Below the pieces are notes generated by a model. The model ran no database searches, was not told where the DNA came from, and saw only the letters and a list, made by a program, of their open reading frames with translations. A program made the translations under genes and the position numbers. From assembly GCF_950295315.1 (NCBI RefSeq), contig NC_080181.1:39895375-39959374 (forward strand): a stretch of 64,000 nt of DNA. The letters are read 5' to 3'. How positions within the stretch are numbered: the first letter of the stretch is position 1; each line of letters opens with the position of its first letter. Source of the stretch: Erinaceus europaeus (taxonomy: Eukaryota; Chordata; Mammalia; Eulipotyphla; Erinaceidae). Positions 52,694-62,910 of this stretch are shown one piece after another.

Positions 52694-53892
52694 CCCAGGC
52701 CCATCCCCATAATATTTGTAAGCAGGCCTCCCTGTTGCATTCCAAGATGACTCCATCTTTCCATTAAAAAGGTTCCTGAAGCTCTGTTCTCTGCAGACAG
52801 CCTCTTTTACACCTTAGGCCTGCTTCTCACCAAACTTCCCAAGAAAGTTACATTTTTTTTTTTTTAACCAGAATTAGGCTTGTGTGAGTGGCATTCTCTG
52901 TCAAAATAACAGTTACTAATACCGGTTCCCCATGCTGAGTCCTCTGTTTATGCAAGTTTCAATGACAGAGCATGAACGGTGCCTCTTCTATACCTATTAT
53001 TTTCAGTACACATTTATTTCTCACTTACCTTCAGTGGACTTTAAGGGCCTATGTCTGCTGGATCCTGAATAAACAATGGAATGAGTGAAAGGATACTCAA
53101 GAAAAGCAGCCTTCATGAATGCTTGCTTTTCAACTGGAATTTCCAAGAAAGCAACCTTGGGTAAGTCTGTGATGAGAACCCACCCGCCTCAGTTCTGACC
53201 TGCCACTTGCTTTGTTGGACAACTGGCCTACTCTTTTGATGGAATCACAGTTTTGCAGCAAAGGGTTGTATGAACTCCATGACCACAATCAGGCACTAAA
53301 TAGCTCTAAGCCACATCTGTGATGACAGAGGGTAGTGGCAATAACAGACTTCAGAGCCTTTCTTTTGATCCTGATAATACCAGGGCATTTCCACAGAGTG
53401 CTAACTCTGCCCCTTTAAGTGAGACATGGAAAAACCTCATCTGAAATGTGGACCAAGGGGAAAATTACACGGATGTGGATGTGCTCAGTACATTGTGGGG
53501 TCATTTGGTCATTCTAGTTAATATTGCCCAGAATGCCTTATTCCATCACCAACAATTGTCATCATCTTCTGATACTGCAAGAACACTTGTCAAAAACAAA
53601 ACAAAACAAAACAAAACGAAACAAAACAAAACAAAACAAACCCCAAACGCCTAGTTTCCAGGTATTGGCTGTCCTGGTGATCTCACAGAAGGTTGTATAT
53701 GGTACATTGCAGGCAGAGGGATGGCTGAGGGATGACTGAGGGCTGCTGTGAGGGTATTCTGAGAAAGCAGTACAAATTAAATATGATTATACATTGTCGG
53801 GGTAACAGTACACACATGTTTGATGATCTTTGTGGAAAATTTGCAAGTAGAAACATTATCTTTTTTTAAGTTTTTTTATCATTCAGACCATT
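52694..53892. other. Low-repeat, apparently unique sequence
   Basis: A 1.2-kb stretch with only an AAAAC microsatellite. GGATCCTGAATAAACAATGG at about 53058 is weakly L2/MIR-like. Frames at 53448-53739 run through the AAAAC repeat and are not credible genes. Confidence 0.4.
53593..53640. repeat. (AAAAC)n microsatellite
   Basis: Nine to ten AAAAC units with one AAACG variant. Confidence 0.95.
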
Positions 53893-54016
53893 TTTTAAAA
53901 AATTATTTATAAAAAGGAAACTGACAAAAATTTTAGGATAAGAGAAGTATAACTCCATATAATTCCCACCACCAGAACTCTGTATCCCATCCCTTCCCCT
54001 GACAGTTTTCCTATTT
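53893..54016 (-). mobile_element. L1, long-3'UTR lineage, 120-base 3' tip
   Basis: TTATAAAAAGGAAACTGACA, GGATAAGAGAAGTATAACTC, CACCACCAGAACTCTGTATC and CCTGACAGTTTTCC. It stops at 54016, where another copy begins with its own A-tail complement. Confidence 0.75.
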
Positions 54017-55363
54017 TTAAAAATTTATTTTAAAATTTATTTATAAAAAGGAAACACTGACAAAACCATGGGATAAGAGGGGTACAACTCCACACAGTTC
54101 CCACACAATTCCCACCACCAGAACTCCATAGCCCATCTCCTCCCTTGATAGATTTCCTGTTCTTTAACCCTCTGGGAGTATGGACCCAAGGTCATTGTGG
54201 GATGCAGCAGGTGGAAAGTCTGGCTTCTGTAATTGCTTCCCTGCTGAGCGTGGGTGTTGACAGGTCGATCCACTCTCCCAGCCTGTCTCTCTCTTTCCCT
54301 AGTGGGGTGGAGTACTGGGGAATTGGAGCTCCAGGACATATTGGTGGGGTTGTCTGTCCAGGGAAGTCTGTTTGGCATCATGCTAGCATCTGGAACCTGG
54401 TGGCTGAAAAGAGAGTTAACATATAAAGCCAAATAAGTTTTTGGCTAATCATGAACCTAAAGGCTGGAACAGTGCAGATGAAGAGTTGGGGAGGGGGGGG
54501 TCTCTGTTCTGTAGATAGCTAGTAGGCATATTTTAGTTATATTCCAAAGGGCCTGTGGCTATACTAGTTTTTTTTTTTTTGGTCCCATGAGTTAGGGTAT
54601 ATGTTCACATGCATCCATAAATTAGGGCAAAATATATACCTGAAAGTAAAAGTACATAATAGTCTACAGTGATTCAGTATGTAGTTCATAATGAAATAGT
54701 GTCTACATAGACTTAGGTACCCTCCTCACCTATTTCCCATTATACTTCCCTCACTCATTCCAAATCTAGCCTTATCAAAGCAAGGACTGCAAAAGCTGAA
54801 TAAGGGCAAGAGACTGGCATACTTTAACGGTGACTTTGTAGTCACTATCAGGCCACCCCATCAGCTGGGGCCCTAGTCTGGGAGTCTCTGAGATTCCCAC
54901 ACAGACATGATGGGCCTAGACCTCAAATAAATCTCTTTCTTCATTGTTACCGATCATCTATATCAGGAACAACAAAACAGACCCCTTTGTGGACCCCCAT
55001 AGGACCTTGCCCTCAACTTGGATCAACAACAGTAGAGAATGTTCCGTCCTCCAAAGGGAGCTGGACAACATACTCTATGCTACACCTGAGGAAGATGAGT
55101 CCTGATAATAGGGCAGCATGGAATATTCCTACTGATGACCACAGAATGTGAGGTCGGATCTACAGGGATGCAGAGGTCGCATAGGCTCCAAATCTGAATA
55201 TGGGCCCCAGATCAGATCAAATTGATGGGGTTTACAGTCAACAGTATTTATATTTGGGAGCTATTCTCTTCCTAGATCCAGCTTTTTGGTCCTTTGTCCA
55301 GCCGTGACATCATCTCCCCAGACAGTAACTAAGATCCAGCTGCATATCAGATTTCAGGCTGAG
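54017..55363 (-). mobile_element. L1, long-3'UTR lineage, 5'-inverted 3'UTR-only copy
   Basis: 54017-54575 is minus-strand 3'UTR (GGGATAAGAGGGGTACAACT ... GGGCCTGTGGCTATACTAG). 54585-55363 is the adjoining upstream 3'UTR part in plus orientation (GGTATATGTTCACATGCATC ... GCATATCAGATTTCAGGCTG). Put back in order, the two halves meet at GGCTGAG/CTAGTATAGCC. This is the same head-to-head pattern as L1-III. Confidence 0.75.
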
Positions 55364-55373
55364 GGAAAAAAAA

Positions 55374-56717
55374 AGAATTTAAAAAAATTTTTTTCATTTA
55401 TAAAGTGGAAACACTGACAAGAACATAGGATAAGAGGGGTACAATTCCACACAGATCCCACCACTAGAACTTCATATCCCCTCCCCTCCCCTGATGGCTT
55501 TCCTATTTATTATCCCTCTGGGAGTATGGACTCAGAATCATTATGGGGTGCAGAAGGTGGAAGGTCTGGCTTCTGTAATTGCTTCCCCACTGAACATGGG
55601 CATTGACAGGTCAATCCATACTCCCAGCCTATCTCTCTCTTTCTATAGTGGGGCAGAGCTCTGGTGAAGCAGGGCTCAAGGACACATTGGTGGGGTTGCT
55701 GTCCAAGGAAGTCTGGTTGACATCATATTATCATCTGGAACTTGGTGGCTGAAAAAAGAGTTAACATATAAAAACAAATTGTTAACTTATCATGAACCTA
55801 AAGGCTGAGATATTGCAGATGAATATGTGGGGGTCTCCATTTTGTAGATAGCTAGTCGGCCTATTTTAGTTAGATTCCAAAGGGCCTATGACTATACTAG
55901 TTGCTTTTATTTATTTATTTATTTTCTGAGCCTGACATCTAATATGCAGGTGAGCCCAAGTTATTGTCTGAGGAGATGATGTCATGACTGGAAAAGGCCT
56001 AGAAAACTGGATCAGGGAAGAGAGTAGCTCCCAAATATGGGGAAAGTGTATAAATATTGTTGACTATAAGTCCCATCAATTTAATTTGGGGCCCATATTC
56101 AGCATAGGAGCCTATGTAACCTCTGCATTCTTGTAGGTCTGAACTCTCATTCTGTGGTCAAGAGTAGGAACGTTCCATGTTGCACCAGTTTCAGGAACTG
56201 TCTTCTTCAGGTGGTAGATTGAGTATGTTATCTAACCTCCCTTCGGAGGATGGAACATTCTCAACAATTGTTGATCCAAATTGGGGGCAAGGTCCTAAGG
56301 GAATCCACAAAGGGGTCCATTGTGTTGTTGCTGATAGATGTAGAGAGGGATTTATTTCAGGTCTAGGTCCATCATGTCTGTTTGGGAATCCCAGGACTCC
56401 CCAACTAGGGCCCCAGATGATGGGGTGGCCTGATAGTGACTAAGGAGTCATCATTAAAGTATGCTAGTCTCTTGTCCATATTCAGTTTTTGTAGTCCTTA
56501 CTTTTATAAGGTTAGTTTTGGAGTGACTGAAGGAAGTGTAATAGGAAGTAGGTGAGGAAAGTATTTAAGTCTAAGTAGAAACTTTATAGTGTCTTTTTAG
56601 GTCTTTCTACTTGCTTCATTTATTGACTCACTGCAAACTACTGTGCACTTTGCTTTCAGGTATATATTTTCCCTAAATAAATTGATACATATGTATATAT
56701 GCTCTCATGGTACCTAG
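55374..56717 (-). mobile_element. L1, long-3'UTR lineage, longest 3'UTR-only copy
   Basis: 1.34 kb on the minus strand from the A-tail complement to TATATGCTCTCATGGTACC. Landmarks include GGATAAGAGGGGTACAATTC, GGTGGCTGAAAAAAGAGTT, GAGATGATGTCATGACTGG, GGAGGATGGAACATTCTCAA, AGTGACTAAGGAGTCATC and GCTTTCAGGTATATATTTTC. About 900 bases in its middle (about 55830-56640) are absent from L1-III, pointing to 3'UTR length subfamilies. Confidence 0.82.
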
Positions 56718-56727
56718 TCTATATCTA

Positions 56728-56932
56728 TATTACATTTACTTATTGGATAGAGACTCTAGAAATTGAGAGGGAAGGGGGAGATAGAGAGGGAGAGAGAAAG
56801 AGAGACACCTGCAGCCCTGCTTCACTACTTGCAAAGCTTTTCCCCTGCAGGTGGAGACAGGGGAGCTTGGACCTGTGTCCTTGTGTACAGTTACATGTGC
56901 GCTCAACCAGGTGTGCCACCACTTGGCTCCCA
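56728..56932 (-). mobile_element. tRNA-derived SINE, type B
   Basis: TTACTTATTGGATAGAGAC, TCTAGAAATTGAGAGGGAAG, CTTCACTACTTGCAAAGCTT, GGAGCTTGGACCTGTGTCC and GCCACCACTTGGCTCCC. Confidence 0.88.
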
Positions 56933-57035
56933 AACATTCTCTTGTTAGGTAAAGTAGCTACTTGAGCAAATATCCCTTGCATATGTGAGTACAGTATCTT
57001 GCTTCATACTTGAAAAATTGAGACTGAGTAATGCA

Positions 57036-57527
57036 CTATTTCTTTTTTATATGAAAATAGAATTTATTCATTATGTACAACACCTAGAAAACAAGGACTG
57101 TGACACTTGTGAGCAGACCAAAAGACCTCCAAGGAAATCAGGCCTCTTCTAGGCATGTAGATGCTGTCCTAGGCAGGCTCCAGCAGACAGAATGAAGCTC
57201 ACATCAGAGCATCGCTGGCTCTTTCCAAGACATTGGTTATAGGGTTGTGCTGAAATGGATTGACTGGACCTTTTCTTTTCCTTTCTTGGTTCTCCCATTT
57301 TAAGGCTGGATTTCATCACTTCTGGGAAGTAAGAATCCATTTCTGTCCATCTGTGTAGCACCAAGGACAGAACAACTGTACTTGGGCCTTGTAGCAATTT
57401 CTGCCACTTTTTGAGCTGAAGCATCTGGGCATCTGGGCATCAATGTTGAATTTTGGTTATAAAGATCTGCAAAGACTTTGAAGTTCACCTCAGTCATAAT
57501 ACCACCTCCATGAGGCATCACTGGGGC
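57036..57527 (-). pseudogene. Probable processed retrocopy of an unrecognised transcript
   Basis: Read on the minus strand from about 57527, this block has two overlapping open frames. 57521-57300 begins MMPHGGGIMTEVNFKVFADL and includes RPKYSCSVLGATQMDRNGFL. 57424-57149 ends in SAGACLGQHLHA. A 3'UTR-like stretch follows, with AATAAA at 57068-57063, and an A-rich end (complement of TTCTTTTTTATATG) some 15-25 bases beyond. It has no relation to the L1 that starts immediately to its right. Two partial frames that overlap in different registers suggest a coding sequence broken by a frameshift. I do not recognise the protein. It could instead be a non-coding transcript or a chance arrangement. 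I found no target duplication. Confidence 0.45.
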
Positions 57528-58234
57528 TTATCTTTTGTATATAGAAATGCTACAGATTTTTATGGGTATTTATTTTGTATCTGATACTTTACTCAATTAT
57601 TTCCAGTTTTTTCTTTTTTACTGGTGACTTTGGGAGTCTCTAAGTTTGCTATCCTGTTGTCAGTGAATAGTGTTAGCTTGATTTCTTACTTTCCAATATC
57701 TATATCTTTGGTATTTCTTTCTTGCCTGGCTGCATAAGTAGGGGACTCCAGGACTATGTTGAATAATAACAGCAACAGTGAATAACTGTCTAGCTCCAGA
57801 TTTTTCCAGGGTGAAAGTTTTTAGTTTTTCCCCTTTGAGGATGATGTTAGCTGTGGATTTCTTATATATGGACATCATTATACTGAGAGATTTTCCTTCT
57901 GTTCTCAATTTCTGGAGGGTCTTTATCATAAATGGATGTTAGGACTTGCCAAATTTCTTCTCTGCATCAATTGATATGACCATCTGGTTTTTACATTTAC
58001 TTTTGTTTATATGGATTACAGTGATTGATTTGTGAATCTTGAACTGTCCCTGCTTCCCAGGGATGAATCCCACTTGGTCTTGGTGAATTACCCTCTTGAT
58101 ATGTTGTTGGGTTAGATTTGCCTGGATGTTTTTGAGCATATTTTTATCAATGTTCATCAAAGGTATAGGTCTACAGTTTTCTCTTTTTTGGTAAAGTCCT
58201 TTCCTGCTTTAGGAATTAGTATGATGTTACTCTT

Positions 58235-58521
58235 TTTTAATATTTATTTATTTATTTATTTTCCCTTTTGTTGCCCTGTTGTTTTTATTGTTGTAGTTCT
58301 TATTGTTGTTATTGATGTCGTTATTGTTAGATCGGACAGAGAGAAATGGAGAGAGGAGGGGAAGACAGAGAGGGGGAGAAAAAGACAGACACCTGCAGAC
58401 CTGCTTCACTGCCTGTGAAGCAACTCCCCTGCAGGTGGGGAGCTAGGGGTTCAAATCAGGATCCTTACTCCAGTCCTTGTGTTTCGTGCCACGTGGGCTT
58501 AACTACTGTGCCCGACTCCTT
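58235..58521 (-). mobile_element. tRNA-derived SINE, type A, in an L1, 12-bp target duplication
   Basis: Full minus-strand copy: TTTTGTTGCCCTGTTGTTTT, CGGACAGAGAGAAATGGAGA, GTGAAGCAACTCCCCTGCAG and head TGTGCCCGACTCC. GATGTTACTCTT flanks it at 58223-58234 and 58522-58533. Confidence 0.95.
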
Positions 58522-59034
58522 GATGTTACTCTTGTAGAGAATATGTTTGGAAGTGCTTCTCCCTCTTCAATTTTCTGGAGAAATTTGAAGAAAATCAGCA
58601 TTAGGTTTTTGAAAGTCTTTATATAATCACTGGCAAAATCATTTGATTCTGGACTTTTATTCTTGGGAGATTTTAGATGACTAATTCAATTTCGTTATTA
58701 GTGACTGACCTGTTTAAGCTATCTACCTCTTTTTAGGTTAAGCTAAACAAGAGGTGTGATTTTAGGAATTCATCCACTTCATCCAGGTTGTCTAGTCTAG
58801 TGGCATAGAGGAGTTTGTAATACCCTTGTATGATTCTTTGTATATCTCTCTCTCCATCTTCAGTTGTAATGTCAACTTTCTCATTCCTGATTGTTTTTTA
58901 TCATTTCTTTCTGGAGTGCAAGTCTATCCTTGGCTTATTTATCCTTTCAGAGAACCAGATATTGGTTTCATTAATCTTTTGGATAATCTTTGGTGACTAT
59001 TACCCCTATCTCCTGCTGCCTTTTGGATTTCTTC

Positions 59035-59205
59035 TTCTTTTCTTTTCATTTCTTTCTTTCTTTCTTCTTGAAGATTTTATTTATTAATGAGAAAGATAGG
59101 AGGAGAGAGAGAAAGAACCAGACATTATTCTGGTACATGTGCTGCCAGGGATTGAACTTAGGACCTCATGCGTGAGAGTTCAGTGCTTTATCTCCCAGAC
59201 CACAT
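59035..59205 (-). mobile_element. tRNA-derived SINE, type C, in an L1, with target duplication
   Basis: The 3' tail complement CTTTTCATTTCTTTCTTTC, then GAAGATTTTATTTATTAATG, GACATTATTCTGGTACATGT, CTGCCAGGGATTGAACTTAG and ATCTCCCAGACCA. TTTTGGATTTCTT occurs on both sides (about 59021 and 59208). Confidence 0.9.
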
Positions 59206-59810
59206 TTTTGGATTTCTTTACAGCTACTTTTCCAGTTAGATCAATTTTGATGTTAGATAATTAACATGAGCTCTTTGCTGATTATGAATCAGCCTGTGTT
59301 GTATGATAAACATTCTTCTTAGAGCTGCTTTTGCTACATTCCACAAAGTCTGATAGTTGGTCTATTCATTCTTATTGTTGTCCAAGTGGTTTCTAAGTTC
59401 TCCTTTGATTTCTTTGGTGATTCATTTGTTCTTCCAAAGCATATGGTCTACTCTCCATATTTTGAGAGTATTTTTTTTTCTTTTTGTGACTGATAAAGCT
59501 TCACAGCTTCATGGTTAGGAAAAATACTTTTTATGACCTCAATGTTGACATAATTATTAAGGCTATCTTTGTGACCCAATATATGGTCAATCTTTGAGAA
59601 TGTTCCATGTACACTTGAAAAAAATATGTATTTTCTTTTGGGGCCAAAGGTTCTGAATACATCTGTTATGTTCTTTTTATCTATGACTTCATTTAAGGCT
59701 TCTATTTCCTTATTGATTTTTTTATTGTCCTGATTACCTCTTGTGAATGGTGTGTTAAAGTCTTCTAATATTATTGTGCTGTCACTGACGGTCATTTTTG
59801 ATGGATATTA

Positions 59811-59956
59811 ATTTCACACATGCTCATTTTTTCACTATTTAGCATGACCTAAGGCCAACGCGAGAGACAAGAATGATACCTTACTGCTTCATACTTTGTG
59901 AAAAGATGGCTCTAGTCCTGTTTAAGAGGCAAGAAAAATTCCATTTAGTAACTGAA
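59811..59956. other. Short unassigned spacer
   Basis: No recognisable feature. Confidence 0.35.
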
Positions 59957-60435
59957 TGAAAGGAACTGGGAGGTGGCACACTTGATAAAGCACATCTGTT
60001 ATCATGCTCAAAGACCCAGGTTTAAGAACCTGGTCCCCACCTGCAGGAGGAAAGCTTGATCAGTGTTGAAACATTACTATAGGTGTCTTCGTCTTTTGTC
60101 GCTGAGGCTCTATACTACAAATTCGCTGCTCCTGGCCACCATTTCTTTCCTGTTTTTTTTCTTTTCTTTTTTAGTTTAAGACTGAGAGAAATTAAGAAGC
60201 GAGGAGTAGAGAGAGAGAAAGAAAGACAGACACCTGCAGATATGCTTCACTTCTTGTGGAGTGTTTCCCCTGTAGGTGGGGAGTTGGAAACGTGAACCTG
60301 GATCCTTGAGCAGATCCCTACACTTTATACTATGTGCTCTTAACCAGATGCACCATCACCCGGACCCTGTCTTTTCCTCTCTATCTTCTTCCTTCTCAAT
60401 TCCAGTTTGGATCCTATAAATACATAAATATGCTA
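59957..60435 (+). mobile_element. tRNA-derived SINE, type B, split by another SINE
   Basis: 59957-60096 holds the head and middle (GGGAGGTGGCACACTTGATA, AGACCCAGGTTTAAGAACCT). 60369-60435 holds the end (TCCTCTCTATCTTCTTCCTT, CTATAAATACATAAATATGC). The element between is a minus-strand SINE, and GTCTTTT repeats at both junctions. Confidence 0.8.
60097..60368 (-). mobile_element. tRNA-derived SINE, type A-like, nested in a type B SINE
   Basis: TCGCTGAGGCTCTATACTAC, CGCTGCTCCTGGCCACCATT, GACACCTGCAGATATGCTTC, GTGAACCTGGATCC and CACCATCACCCGGACCC. Confidence 0.8.
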
Positions 60436-60456
60436 TTTTAAATATGTGAATTGAGG

Positions 60457-60640
60457 GGCCATGCAGTGACACAGCTGGTTAAGCGTTCACATACAGTGCA
60501 CAAGGACCTGAGTTCAAGCTCTTGGTCCCCACCTGCAGGGGGCAAGCTTAACAAGTGGTGAAGCAGGGCTGCAGGTGTCTCTCTCCCTCTTTACCTCCCC
60601 CTCTTCTCTCAATTTTTCTGTCTCAAATAAATAAATTTTT
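60457..60640 (+). mobile_element. tRNA-derived SINE, type B, with likely target duplication
   Basis: GGGGCCATGCAGTGACACAG, CTGAGTTCAAGCTCTTGGTC, TAACAAGTGGTGAAGCAGGG and TCTCAAATAAATAAATTT. AAATATG plus AATT occurs at both flanks (about 60443 and 60645). Confidence 0.88.
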
Positions 60641-61872
60641 TTTAAAATATGAATTCAGTGAAGTCATTTATAGAGGGTTTGGGATATAGCAGGAATCTTT
60701 TCCAACATTATTTCAAAGACTGTCTCCTGACGGTGTCTCTTGTCTCCCTGATGAGAACAGCTTGACAGTTTCTGGATAAACCTCTGTGGTCCTGCTGTCA
60801 TGGAACAGAACATAAATTTGCTACTTGAGATGTCCTGTGCTTTCTTCTGTATTTGATGCATGAAGAAACTCTCTGCCATTTTTTTTAGGTGAATCTGATT
60901 GATCAGTCTTCTCAGAGTATTTTTTGACAAGCTTATTATTCAAAGCAGACAAGCCTGGGATTCATCTGGAAGCCCCTGTTGTGAAACCTGTCAATCTCAT
61001 TACCTGAAAACCAAGACTCAGGGAAGATAAAGTTCCAGCTGAAAGCCTCATCAAGTCAATTATTTCTTTTATTTATTTCCCAGCAATTAGGGCTGCAGGC
61101 ATTTTCATGTATCCTAGAATTGAAAAAAAATAATAAAACATTTTATGTATACATGTATGTGAACATACAAACAATAAAAGCAAGAATAGTTGCTGTAGGA
61201 TCCTGGAAATATGTATCTTGGAATTTTGATTTTAAAGAAAAATCAATAAGTAAAATCATATTAAGGGATTCTGATAAAGTAACTGAAAAATCCTGATACA
61301 AGCACTATATTTCTCTAAATCAAACCTGATTTATAGCTGATAATAGAAACCAATAAATGTAGCAGGAAAGGAGACATGCTGAGGAAGCACTTCAGTCTTT
61401 TTTTTTTTCTCTCAAGGTATCTCATTTGACTGTACTATTTTCAGAATCACATTCTGCTTACAGCAGGGGAACTCAGATGAGCCCAGATAGGAAGTCTCCC
61501 TTGATGTAGCATGGAAACTCTTGCCTTCACTTCATCACCTTCCAGCTAGTGACAAGCTTATCTTCTCCGCAGAAACTTAATTACTTGTGGGAGAATGCCT
61601 AGCTCCTGATCTGCCTCCATAAACAAACAAGAGAGTCTATCACTGTAGTCTTCTCATGTAATAACACTCCATGGCTTTGGGGCATTAAAACTTAAATTTC
61701 TTGATTGGTTTCATTGACTAGAAGCCAAGAGTGCCAATGGATTAGAACCATGGGGGGATGGGCTTTAAAAAATATTCATGGCTCTCTCTTTCCATTTGAG
61801 ACACTCATATAGTTAGGGTTTAAAGAATCAGTAGTTGTTTGTTTTTTAAGAGGCTCCTCATGAGATATATTT
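60641..61872. other. Low-repeat sequence with one unexplained open frame
   Basis: The minus-strand frame 60930-60664 is open for 88 codons (MSKNTLRRLINQIHLKKMAE... ending PAISQTLYK). It is not in a repeat I know. Its composition looks more protein-like than most frames here, but I recognise no domain and it has no clear upstream exon. The rest of the stretch shows nothing. Confidence 0.35.
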
Positions 61873-62152
61873 TTTAAATTAAATATTTATTTATTTATTC
61901 CATTTTGTTGACCTTGTTTTATTGTTGTAGTTATTATTGATGTTGTCATTGTTGGATAGGACAGAGAGAAATGGAGAGAGGAGGGGAAGACAGAGAGGCA
62001 GAGAGAAAGACAGACACTTGCAGACCTACTTCGCTGCTTGTAAAGCGACTCCCCTGTGGTTGGGGAGCCGGGGACTCAAACTGGGATCCTTAAGCAGATC
62101 CTTGTGTTTGCGTCACCTGCGCTTAACTTGCTGCGCTACTGCCCGGCTCCCT
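61873..62152 (-). mobile_element. tRNA-derived SINE, type A, with target duplication
   Basis: TATTTATTTATTTATTCCATT, GGACAGAGAGAAATGGAGAG, GTGGTTGGGGAGCCGGGGAC and GCTGCGCTACTGCCCGGCTCC. GAGATAT...TTTTTAAAT occurs on both sides (about 61862 and 62154). Confidence 0.92.
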
Positions 62153-62506
62153 TGAGATATTTTTAAATTTTTTTATTGGGAGGTCCTCATGAGATTTTAT
62201 TGTAATTGCAGGAGCAGGAACTCTGCCAACTGGGAAAAGATAAAAATGACAGTTTTTACTGTTTCCTTGCTCCTTCTTAAATGTCAACCTTATATAACTT
62301 ATGAATTTGAACACTAGGATTTGAAAATTAGTAGAGACCACTTAGAAGTACTATCTTCAAATATTATTGTCTATAAAAGTGTTCATGTCTCAATAGCTTG
62401 AAGCAATTATCTTAGAAATAATATTTCTGCGCAAGCCAGTATGTAATCCATGGTTGGCAAACACTAAAATCAAGAGAGCAGGTAAACTCTTTTCTTACTT
62501 ACAGGT
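62153..62506. other. Unassigned sequence
   Basis: No recognisable feature. The 72-codon minus-strand frame at 62123-62341 starts beyond the SINE and has no domain. Confidence 0.35.
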
Positions 62507-62910
62507 GACTTGCTTTGGGCACCCAGTAGAGAGTGCACATTTTACCATGTACAAGAAACCCTAGTTCAAATCCTGGTCCCTTCTGCAGGGGGAGTATCTT
62601 CATGGGGAGTGGAACAGTGCTATGCCTCTCTCTTTTTTTTTTTTTTTTAATTTGTTTAGTATTGGATAGAGACATAAATTTAGAGGCAGTTGAAGAGAGG
62701 GAAAGAAACAGAGAGAGACACCTGCAGTCCTTTCTCGCCACTCACGAAGTTTCCCCCTGCAGGGGACCAGGGGCTTGAACCTGGTTCCTTGCACACTGTA
62801 AAGTGTGTGTTTAACCAGGTGTGCCACTACCTGGCCTCTGGCTTTTTTTCTCTTTCCCTCTCTCTGTTTCCTCTCACCTTCTTTGTTTCTCTTTGTCTCT
62901 ATTAGGAAAG
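62507..62910 (+). mobile_element. tRNA-derived SINE, type B, split by another SINE
   Basis: 62507-62630 holds the head and middle (TGGGCACCCAGTAGAGAGTG, CTAGTTCAAATCCTGGTCCC, TCATGGGGAGTGGAACAGTG). 62839-62910 holds the pyrimidine-rich 3' part (TTTCCCTCTCTCTGTTTCC). A minus-strand type B copy lies between them. Confidence 0.72.
62631..62838 (-). mobile_element. tRNA-derived SINE, type B, nested
   Basis: Poly(T), TTTAGTATTGGATAGAGAC, GACACCTGCAGTCCTTTCTC, GGGGCTTGAACCTGGTTCC, TTAACCAGGTGTGCCACTACC. Confidence 0.85.

Larger units (their letters stand above)
57528..59810 (-). mobile_element. Older LINE-1, minus strand, ORF2 without ends
   Basis: Minus-strand ORF2, from the endonuclease (TVSDSTIILEDFNTPFTRGN, KIDHILGHKDSLNNY at 59795-59448) through the linker and RT motif A ([12 protein letters not shown], frame 58160-57939) to MIKTLQKLRTEGKSLSIMMS and the post-FADD region at 57550. 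It is more diverged than L1-I to L1-III, with many stops. The 3' end of ORF2 and the 3'UTR are missing at 57528, where the possible retrocopy begins. Two SINEs interrupt it. Confidence 0.85.
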
